Origin: Bdellovibrionales bacterium
GTDB taxonomy: Bacteria; Bdellovibrionota; UBA2428
Assembly (NCBI GenBank): GCA_018266335.1
Contig: JAFEAR010000086.1
Coordinates: 1 to 5,344 of the forward strand
Reading direction: 5' to 3'
Length of the DNA: 5,344 nt
The position numbers were made by a program, and so were the translations under genes. The notes beneath the pieces were generated by a model that worked only from the letters and a program-made list of their open reading frames with translations, searched no databases and was not told the DNA's origin. Positions 1-5,344 of the stretch are shown one piece after another (the first letter of the stretch is position 1; every line of letters begins with the position of its first letter).

Positions 1-578
1 CGCGCGTGCCGTTTGACGATCATAAAGTGGCTTTCCAAAAACTTGTGCATGTAGCGCATGTTGCTCAGGCCCGTGAGCTCGTCGGTCAGGGTCATTTGCT
101 CGAGCTTGCGGTTCGAGGCCGCTAGCTTGGAGTTCAGCAAACTTAAATTGCGCGAGGCCGAGTCAATTTGTCGCTGCAAACGCCGCGTGCGCATGAGCGA
201 ATCCAGGCGGAACCACAATTCCTGCGGATTAAACGGGCGCAGCAAAAAATCATCAATGCCCAGTTGGTATGCGCGTTGGCGCAGCGCAAAGGCATCGCGC
301 GCGCTCGTACCCAAAATTAGCGGACACAGCGAGAGCGGAATGCTTTGCACTTCGGTAATGGGCGAGCCGAAATCGATTTCGTCATCCACGTCCAAGTTAA
401 CCACCACAATGTCCGGGTAATGATTTTGAATGAGTTCCGAAAGTTGCGGTTTAGAGCGCGAGTCAAAGTGCTCACCCACGACCACGGCGTCTTCGCTGCG
501 CTGCGCGCGCAAAACTACGTCCAGGAAATCCCGGTCAGGATCCAGTACCAGAATCTTGGTTTTGGTGTGGTCGGACAT
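1..578 (-). CDS. Response-regulator-like protein, degenerate receiver plus start of GGDEF domain (3' end outside window)
   Basis: The visible 192 residues are the N-terminal part of a PleD-like signalling protein. Residues 8-125 form a CheY-like receiver fold: strand 1 is KILVLDPD, strand 3 is PDIVVVNLD, strand 4 is LILGTSARD, and the end is GIDDFLLRPFNPQEL. A probable helical linker follows (about 126-162, heptad-like). The protein then enters LTDELTGLSNMRYM, the characteristic opening of a GGDEF domain, which in active proteins makes cyclic di-GMP. The catalytic GG(D/E)EF loop lies beyond the left edge, so activity cannot be judged. By alignment with typical receivers, the phosphoacceptor Asp is Asn61, the conserved Lys is Arg114, and the second acidic residue of strand 1 is Pro14; Ser92 fills the Thr/Ser place. 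Asp63 is a possible substitute acceptor. The ATG start is well fixed: an in-frame TGA lies four codons upstream. The start sits 44 bases inside the 3' end of recJ, so the gene is probably co-transcribed and perhaps translationally coupled. Confidence 0.88.
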   Translation of the reverse strand, partial: MSDHTKTKILVLDPDRDFLDVVLRAQRSEDAVVVGEHFDSRSKPQLSELIQNHYPDIVVVNLDVDDEIDFGSPITEVQSIPLSLCPLILGTSARDAFALRQRAYQLGIDDFLLRPFNPQELWFRLDSLMRTRRLQRQIDSASRNLSLLNSKLAASNRKLEQMTLTDELTGLSNMRYMHKFLESHFMIVKRHA

Positions 579-2271
579 ACTCCAGCTTCAATTGTACTGT
601 TTCGGTCCCCCGAAAGCGATTCGTCTCGGGTTTTAGCAAGGCATCAATTTTTTGATGCCCAGCTTTGCGGAAGGCCTCTATTTCGTTCGCCTTGAAGAAT
701 CCGATCATTTCGGTTCCCTGCGGTAACTCAATTTTGACGTGTTGCTGCTTCAGAATGCGCAGCGAGGACAGATCAATGCCCTCCACTAGGAAGAGCGGTT
801 CCGGATTGCCGGCGCCCCACGGGCCTAGTCCGTCGAGGGCCTGAATCCGCTCGGGCAACAAATCTTCCCACGGTAGTTCACCGTCGAATGCAATTTCGTT
901 CTTACCCAGCGATTCACCGGCAAGTTTGGCGGGCGAGTCCTGCAGCGCCGTTAGGAACGATTCAAACTTGCTCACTTCCAGCAGCAGGCCTGCGGCCATT
1001 TCGTGTCCGCCGTAGCGAGTTAGCAAATCGCGGCAAGCGTTGAGCGCGGCAATGCACGACACTTCCGTAATCGTGCGCATGGAGCCGCGCAAAAAGTTCG
1101 GATCGTGCGGCAGCTGCGTAAGCACAATGGCGGGGCGGCGGTAACGGTCCACAAGTTTTGCGGCCACAATGCCCAGCACGCCTTCGTGCCATTCGCCGCG
1201 TGCCACAATCACGGGCATGTCTGGATTCTCGCCCACCTGGGCAATGGCCTCGTCGAAAATCTGCGCCTGAATCGCGCTACGCTGAGCGTTCAGTTCCATA
1301 ATGGCGTCCACCAACTCGGCGGCGCGTGTTTCGCTCGTCGTTAGCAAAAGTTCGGTCGAAAGGGCCGCCTGGCCCATGCGACTAGCGGCGTTGAGTTTGG
1401 GCGTCAGGCTAAAGGCCACGTCGCGCGCGCTTAGGGCAGAGCTGCGCGGCAGAGTGCGTTGGCGCAAAAGCTTAAGCCCCGGCCGCTGCGTGACCTCCAG
1501 TTGCTTAAGACCCGCACGCACCAGGGCGCGGTTGTCGCCGGCCAGATCCACGTGGTCCGCAATTGTTCCGAGCACAAACAAGTCGAGCCAGTTTTTAATG
1601 TCCGGCTGCGGGCGCTCGCTCGTAAAGTGTTGGGCGTCGCGCAGCCGCGCACGCACGGCCATGGCCAAATAAAAAGCCACTCCCGCGCCCGACAAGTAAC
1701 CCAATTCGCTGTCGTCGCCGCGCTGATTAGGATTCACCACCGTAGCGCCCGCGGGCACTTCGCCAATTTGCTGGTGGTGATCGGTCACAATAAAATCCAA
1801 CCCAATTCGTTGGGCTTCCAGGGCGGCATCGAAGGCCGCAATGCCCGTGTCCACCGTAATGACCACGCGTGCACCGTCGTCATAAAGTTTGCGAATAGCA
1901 TCTGGATGCACGCCGTACCCTTCGTGCAAACGATCGGGCTGGTAGGCCACCACTTTAGTCGCGCCACAGGCTTCGAAGAACGAAACCAAAATGGCCAGGC
2001 CACTCATACCGTCAATATCGTAGTCGGCGTAAATGGCGATGGCTTCGCCGCTTTGAATGGCGCGGGCCACGCGGTCTGCGGCTGCATCCATGTTCTTTAG
2101 TTTGAAGGGCGAAGTGAGAGTGTCGAGCCGCGCTTCAAAGCGCGACTCGTGAGAGGCGTCTTCGTCCCAGCCACGGGACCACAGGAGCTGCGAGAGCATG
2201 CGCCCGTAGCGAGCGCGCAGCGAGGCCGGAGCCTCGCCCGCGCGGCGTGGAGTCCAGTTAGACTTTTGCAT
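535..2271 (-). CDS. recJ: Single-stranded-DNA-specific 5'-3' exonuclease RecJ
   Basis: Cytoplasmic DHH-family nuclease that degrades single-stranded DNA 5' to 3' in RecF-pathway recombination, base excision and mismatch repair, using divalent metal ions. From the chosen ATG it is 578 residues, close to the usual length (about 577 in E. coli). The DHH motifs occur in order: YADYDIDG at 81-88 (Asp83, Asp85, Asp87), TVDTG at 139-143, TDHH at 163-166, SGAGVAF at 194-200, and GTIAD at 235-239 (Asp239 a metal ligand by family comparison). DHHA1-type motifs follow: PKLNAASRMG at 291-300, WHEGVLGIVA at 361-370, RGSMR at 395-399 and GGHEMAAG at 421-428. A C-terminal OB-like region starts about 462 and includes GPWGAGNPEP. 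The frame stays open upstream to an ATG at 2385, but those 38 residues show no family similarity and would overlap secF by 128 bases. The ATG at 2271 overlaps secF by only 14 bases and gives the family length. The 3' end overlaps the next gene by 44 bases. Confidence 0.96.
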   Translation of the reverse strand: MQKSNWTPRRAGEAPASLRARYGRMLSQLLWSRGWDEDASHESRFEARLDTLTSPFKLKNMDAAADRVARAIQSGEAIAIYADYDIDGMSGLAILVSFFEACGATKVVAYQPDRLHEGYGVHPDAIRKLYDDGARVVITVDTGIAAFDAALEAQRIGLDFIVTDHHQQIGEVPAGATVVNPNQRGDDSELGYLSGAGVAFYLAMAVRARLRDAQHFTSERPQPDIKNWLDLFVLGTIADHVDLAGDNRALVRAGLKQLEVTQRPGLKLLRQRTLPRSSALSARDVAFSLTPKLNAASRMGQAALSTELLLTTSETRAAELVDAIMELNAQRSAIQAQIFDEAIAQVGENPDMPVIVARGEWHEGVLGIVAAKLVDRYRRPAIVLTQLPHDPNFLRGSMRTITEVSCIAALNACRDLLTRYGGHEMAAGLLLEVSKFESFLTALQDSPAKLAGESLGKNEIAFDGELPWEDLLPERIQALDGLGPWGAGNPEPLFLVEGIDLSSLRILKQQHVKIELPQGTEMIGFFKANEIEAFRKAGHQKIDALLKPETNRFRGTETVQLKLEYVRPHQNQDSGTGS

Positions 2272-3193
2272 GCGCGGCCTGATCCGCGGAGCGTTTAGAA
2301 AGGTAAGCGTCGGCCCAAATATACAGGGGCGCCGCAATGTAGGCCGAGCTGTAGGTACCCACGATGATACCGAAGAACAACGCAAGCGAGAATTGGTGTA
2401 GCGTGGGGCCGCCCACGAAGTACAGCACGATGCAGCTAACGAGCGTAGTGCCGGCGGTCATGATCGTACGCGAGAGCGTCGAGTTGATCGCTTCGTTCAC
2501 AATGTCGCGGCGCGAGCGGTTTTTAGATTTGTTCTCGATCTCACGAATACGGTCAAAGACCACCACCGTGTCGTTGATGGAGTAGCCGGCGAGGGTCAGA
2601 AAAGCCGCCATCACCGTCATGTCGAATTCGCCGCGAGTGAGGGCCATAAAGCCCGCGGTCAAAATCAAATCGTGAAAAATACACGCCAGCGCGCCGGGCG
2701 AGTAACGAAGGTCAAAGCGCCAGTACATGTAAATCGTCACCAGCAAGCAGGTGTAAATGAGCGATAGCAACGCCGACTTGCGCAGTTCCGAGCCTACTTT
2801 GGGGCCTACAACGTCGAGCTTCTTCAGTGTCCAGGCGTCGTTCTCGGCGCCGAATTTTTCGGCGAGTACGGTCTTCAGAATCGTCGAGACCGAGGCCTTG
2901 TCCGAGCTCTGCGCCGTGACCAGAAATTCTGTTTGACCGGCTTCGCTGAAGTTCACAATGGACACGTTGTTAAGTTTGGCGTCGAGTGCTTCACGCAGGG
3001 CCGCTTGGCTTACGTTCGTGTCTTTGAAGCGCACGGAGGCTTCAATGCCCCCGCGGAAGTCGATGCCGTAGTTCAGGCCGGGGTACACAATGGCGCCCAA
3101 GCTGATGATCGTCAGCGCGATCGAGATAAATCCCGCCAAGCGAAAGTACTTAGCGAAGTCGTATTTTAGGTATTTCGGATTAAATAGTTCCAT
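2258..3193 (-). CDS. secF: Protein translocase subunit SecF
   Basis: Inner-membrane partner of SecD; the complex binds SecYEG and uses proton flow to drive late steps of preprotein export. The 311 residues match the normal SecF length. Visible order: a first membrane helix about 18-38; the SecF signature NYGIDFRGG at 41-49 (Arg where many homologues have Thr); a periplasmic domain to about 125; VGPKVGSELR at 129-138; then five more hydrophobic segments at about 139-158, 165-186, 191-213, 243-262 and 265-293. The fourth helix carries GYSINDTVVVFDRIRE (203-218) with Asp208 at the conserved proton-pathway position, and LSRTIMTAGTTL (240-251) contains the conserved Arg242. The C-terminal tail is short and hydrophilic. 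The start is supported by a strong GGAGGA ribosome binding site and by a 20-base gap after secD. The stop codon lies inside the beginning of recJ. Confidence 0.98.
   Translation of the reverse strand: MELFNPKYLKYDFAKYFRLAGFISIALTIISLGAIVYPGLNYGIDFRGGIEASVRFKDTNVSQAALREALDAKLNNVSIVNFSEAGQTEFLVTAQSSDKASVSTILKTVLAEKFGAENDAWTLKKLDVVGPKVGSELRKSALLSLIYTCLLVTIYMYWRFDLRYSPGALACIFHDLILTAGFMALTRGEFDMTVMAAFLTLAGYSINDTVVVFDRIREIENKSKNRSRRDIVNEAINSTLSRTIMTAGTTLVSCIVLYFVGGPTLHQFSLALFFGIIVGTYSSAYIAAPLYIWADAYLSKRSADQAAHAKV
2273..2288 (-). promoter_or_regulatory. Small GC hairpin holding the weak recJ ribosome binding site
   Basis: In the mRNA sense, CGCGG and CCGCG can form a five-base-pair, all-GC stem around the hexaloop ATCAGG. 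The structure ends one base before the recJ ATG. The only Shine-Dalgarno-like element, AGG, sits at the 3' side of the loop, six bases from the ATG. It lies within the last codons of secF, so ribosomes finishing secF would open it. The pairing is seen directly; any role in coupling recJ to secF translation is inference, and a stem this short can occur by chance in GC-rich coding sequence. Confidence 0.3.
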
Positions 3194-3203
3194 GTTGCTT
3201 GAG

Positions 3204-3209
3204 TCCTCC
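3204..3209 (-). promoter_or_regulatory. Ribosome binding site of secF
   Basis: The mRNA reads GGAGGA ten bases before the secF ATG, a near-complete match to the anti-Shine-Dalgarno sequence, in the 20-base gap between secD and secF. It supports the secF start and indicates independent initiation, unlike the recJ start downstream. Confidence 0.8.
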
Positions 3210-3213
3210 GCGC

Positions 3214-5007
3214 TTAGGCCGTTGCTTCCACGAGTTCTTTTTTGCTCAGACCCACCGTGATGGGGTGCGCATCGGTACTCTTGGAGAGGAAGTAGTTAAA
3301 GAGGGCTTTCGTGTAGAAGGTCGCCATGAACACGTTCACAGTGATACCCACGAGCAGCGTCAGGGCAAAGCCGCGCACCGAGCCCGTGCCGTACTCTAGG
3401 AGTACGAAAGCGCCAATGGCGGTCGTTACGTTGGAGTCCAGAATCGTAGCGAAAGCGTGGTCAAAACCGAGCGAAACAATTTGTTTGCGGTTGCGACCGG
3501 CGCGCAATTCTTCGCGCATGCGTTCGAAAATAATGATCAGTGCGTCCACGCCCATCGAGATGGTGAGCACGATACCCGCAATGCCGGGCAGAGTGAGCGT
3601 TGCTCCCATGATGCCCAGAATCGCCACGATGAGGCCAATGTTAATGAGCGTCACGATGTTCGCGATGATGCCCGAGAAGCCGTAGTAAATGGCCATGAAG
3701 GTGAACACGAGCACGACGGTGAGTGCCAATGCGTTCTTGCCGGCATGAATGGCATCGAGACCCAGGCTGGGCCCAATGGTGCGCTCTTCCTGAATTTCGA
3801 TGGTCGCGGGCATAGCGCCAGCGCGGAGCACGATGGACAAGTCGCGTGCTTCGCCGAGCATTTCGTCGAAGGAGCCGCGGCCCAGCGTGATGCGGCCCGA
3901 GCCGCTCGGAATGGGCGAGTTAATTTGCGGTGCGCTCTTCACCACGCCGTCCAGCACGATGGCCATGTAGTGGTTTTGGAATTCGGTGGTCAGCGCGCCG
4001 AGCAGCGGCGTGCCGGCCACGTTCATTTGGAACGACACTTCGGGCATTTCCATGCCGGCCAGACGGTCCGACTTGTTCAGCACCACGTCGGCGTTCTCGA
4101 TGTATTCACCCGAGAGCGTGTGTTTGGTGGAGAGCAGGAAGGGGCGTAGCGTGTTCGAGTTGTTCACGTTGACGTCTTTTTCGCGTTCGAAGGTAAGGAT
4201 GGTGTCGGCCGGAAGCTGACCCTTGAGGTCTTCGTTGAGTTTGGCGCGGTACTCGGACAAGCGTTTGAAGGTGTCGCGGTTGTACTTGCCCTTCTCTTCG
4301 GCCACCTTAATTTTAGTCATAAGGTCGGCCTGTTGTTTGCCTAGGCACTCGGCGTTTTGGCAGTCGTGCACGATTTGGAACGAGAGCTGCGCCGTTTGGC
4401 CAATCAAATTCTTCAGACGCTCGGGTTCCTTAGCGCCGGGGAACTGCACCAGAATTTGGTTGTCGCCCTTGCGGGTGATGATGGGCTCGGCCACGCCGAA
4501 CTCGTCAATACGGTTACGGATGGTGGCGATGCTCTGGTCCCAGGCACGTTGGCGAATCTCGTCTTCCTTCTCGGAGCTCATGCGCGCAACGAGGGTGTTG
4601 TCGCTTTCGCCCACGAAGGTCAGGCTGCCGAAGTTCTTTTGCAGCATGGCGGCCGCGCGGTCTTTCACTTCTTTGCTGGGCGAGTCGATTTCGAGTTCGA
4701 ACTTGCCTTCGGGCACGTGCGACTTCAGGCCGACGATGTTTTCTTTTTCGCCTTCCTTCTCCATCATGCGGCCGTAGCTAGCGAGCTGATCGCGCACGAC
4801 TTTGTCCAAGTCCACGCCCATGACCATGTGAATGCCACCTTGCAGGTCGAGGCCCAGTTTCATGGCAGTGTTGGGCATCCAGCCCGGCATTTTGTTTGCA
4901 TCGGCGTCGGGATGCGAAATGCTCCACACCGTTGGCGACAGCAACCAGAAGGTGGCCAGCGCCAGAAGGATGCAGCCGTAAAATTTATAGCGAGTTACTT
5001 TATCCAT
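3214..5007 (-). CDS. secD: Protein translocase subunit SecD
   Basis: Larger half of the SecDF export motor in the inner membrane. The 597 residues fit stand-alone SecD proteins (E. coli about 615). Visible order: an N-terminal membrane helix about 8-29; the SecD signature LGLDLQGGIHMVMGVD at 51-66; a long periplasmic region with RNRIDEFGVAEP at 164-175 and ILVQFPG at 185-191; the conserved block AIVLDGVVKSAPQINSPI at 349-366; RAGAMPATIEIQEERTIGPSLG at 395-416; then five C-terminal helices between about 424 and 572. The fourth helix carries SMGVDALIIIFERMREEL (484-501): Asp488 is the conserved proton-pathway residue, but Leu490 replaces the Asn usually seen in VD(A/G)N. Residues about 215-275 form a hydrophilic, probably helical segment that seems longer than in homologues I recall, opening with Cys216 and Cys221. 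The ATG start has a good ribosome binding site and precedes a typical short cytoplasmic end. The start lies 21 bases after the yajC stop. Confidence 0.98.
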   Translation of the reverse strand: MDKVTRYKFYGCILLALATFWLLSPTVWSISHPDADANKMPGWMPNTAMKLGLDLQGGIHMVMGVDLDKVVRDQLASYGRMMEKEGEKENIVGLKSHVPEGKFELEIDSPSKEVKDRAAAMLQKNFGSLTFVGESDNTLVARMSSEKEDEIRQRAWDQSIATIRNRIDEFGVAEPIITRKGDNQILVQFPGAKEPERLKNLIGQTAQLSFQIVHDCQNAECLGKQQADLMTKIKVAEEKGKYNRDTFKRLSEYRAKLNEDLKGQLPADTILTFEREKDVNVNNSNTLRPFLLSTKHTLSGEYIENADVVLNKSDRLAGMEMPEVSFQMNVAGTPLLGALTTEFQNHYMAIVLDGVVKSAPQINSPIPSGSGRITLGRGSFDEMLGEARDLSIVLRAGAMPATIEIQEERTIGPSLGLDAIHAGKNALALTVVLVFTFMAIYYGFSGIIANIVTLINIGLIVAILGIMGATLTLPGIAGIVLTISMGVDALIIIFERMREELRAGRNRKQIVSLGFDHAFATILDSNVTTAIGAFVLLEYGTGSVRGFALTLLVGITVNVFMATFYTKALFNYFLSKSTDAHPITVGLSKKELVEATA

Positions 5008-5015
5008 GTGCGTTT

Positions 5016-5022
5016 CCTTCCT
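5016..5022 (-). promoter_or_regulatory. Ribosome binding site of secD
   Basis: The mRNA reads AGGAAGG followed by AAACGCAC and the secD ATG. This purine-rich site, at a normal distance of eight bases, fills most of the 21-base gap after yajC and supports the chosen secD start. Confidence 0.7.
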
Positions 5023-5028
5023 AAGGAA

Positions 5029-5344
5029 TCAACCGTTCAGAATGTCTTTAAGGCGCGCCTGAATTTGGCTGCGGAGAACTTTGATTTCGGTGTCCGGCGA
5101 AACTTCCAGCGTCGCCACGCGGTCCGTCAGACCACGAATGGTGCCGATAATGCCGCTCTGGGTGACGACTTCGTCGCCCTTGCCAAGGCTCGATACGAAC
5201 TCAACTTGTTTCTTCTGCTGTTGTTTCTGCGGACGGACGATGCCGAAGTAGAAAAGGCCGAAGAGGGCCAAGAAGATGGGCAGGTTTACGAGCAAGCCTT
5301 TAACGGGATCGGGAGCTGCAGCCGTTTGGGCAGCCTCCTGCGCA
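5029..5344 (-). CDS. yajC: Sec translocon accessory protein YajC (5' end outside window)
   Basis: Small inner-membrane protein that associates with SecDF and SecYEG; its exact task is not settled. The visible 105 residues run to the window edge without a stop. The first 16 are Ala-, Gln- and Pro-rich (AQEAAQTAAAPDPVKG). Next comes one membrane helix (LPIFLALFGLFYFGIV), directly followed by the YajC hallmark RPQKQQQKKQ. The soluble domain contains SLGKGDEVVTQSGIIGTI and ends with an alternating hydrophobic stretch (EIKVLRSQIQARL). The Ala/Pro-rich segment before the helix is typical of full-length YajC, so the TTG at 5293-5295 is unlikely to be the true start; the real one should lie just right of the window. 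The position before secD is the usual one for yajC and makes it the first visible gene of the operon. Confidence 0.95.
   Translation of the reverse strand, partial: AQEAAQTAAAPDPVKGLLVNLPIFLALFGLFYFGIVRPQKQQQKKQVEFVSSLGKGDEVVTQSGIIGTIRGLTDRVATLEVSPDTEIKVLRSQIQARLKDILNG

Noticed and set aside
1459..2100. A 213-codon open frame on the plus strand opposite recJ
   Set aside because: It lies fully antisense to well-supported recJ motifs, its translation is His/Asn-rich with no recognisable domain, and it has no convincing ribosome binding site; it is a shadow of codon usage on the other strand.
2272..2385. An earlier recJ start at the ATG at 2385
   Set aside because: The extra 38 residues have no RecJ similarity, mirror the secF reading frame shifted, and would create a 128-base overlap; the ATG at 2271 gives the normal family length.
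3457..4149. A 230-codon open frame on the plus strand opposite secD
   Set aside because: The translation is strongly His/Glu/Arg/Ala-biased without domain features and is antisense to conserved SecD helices.
5014..5028. Inverted repeat TTCCT-A-AGGAA between yajC and secD as a possible terminator or operator
   Set aside because: The single-base loop cannot form a stable hairpin, there is no T-tract, and the region is simply the purine-rich secD ribosome binding site next to the yajC stop.
1..5344. Mobile element, CRISPR array, tRNA or toxin-antitoxin genes
   Set aside because: The whole window is accounted for by five overlapping or closely spaced minus-strand genes; no terminal repeats, spaced direct repeats or RNA-gene folds were seen by eye.

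Overview
The window is one tightly packed stretch read entirely from the minus strand. In the direction of transcription (right to left) the order is yajC (5' end cut off by the window edge), secD, secF, recJ, and the first third or so of a receiver-GGDEF regulator that runs off the left edge. Separate secD and secF genes preceded by yajC point to a Gram-negative-type bacterium. recJ directly behind secF is an arrangement I associate with deltaproteobacterial and related lineages, and a Bdellovibrionota or deltaproteobacterium-like host is a plausible but weak guess. Base composition looks moderately GC-rich. No tRNA, rRNA, IS element, CRISPR array or long repeat is visible.

Right part (about 2258-5344): YajC, SecD and SecF make up the accessory module of the Sec translocon. 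SecD and SecF are six-helix RND-like membrane proteins that use the proton motive force to help pull preproteins across the inner membrane. YajC is their small single-helix partner. The genes are spaced by 21 and 20 bases, and each downstream start has a clear purine-rich ribosome binding site. Both SecD and SecF keep the fourth-helix aspartate. SecD has two unusual points: a Leu where the family has Asn just after that Asp, and an extended periplasmic stretch with a CX4C pair.

Middle (535-2271): recJ encodes a full-length single-strand-specific 5'-3' exonuclease with all DHH/DHHA1 motifs. Its start overlaps the end of secF by 14 bases and has only a weak Shine-Dalgarno inside a small GC hairpin, which suggests translational coupling.

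Left part (1-578): a regulator begins inside the 3' end of recJ (44-base overlap). It carries a CheY-like receiver domain, a helical linker and the opening of a GGDEF (diguanylate cyclase family) domain. The receiver lacks the usual phosphoacceptor Asp (Asn at that place) and the usual Lys (Arg instead), so it is probably a pseudo-receiver.

There is no gene-free stretch longer than about 25 bases, and no promoter or terminator is visible, so the promoter should lie right of the window and the terminator left of it. I see no evidence of a wholly new system. The points most worth following are the degenerate receiver regulator tied to recJ and the SecD deviations.
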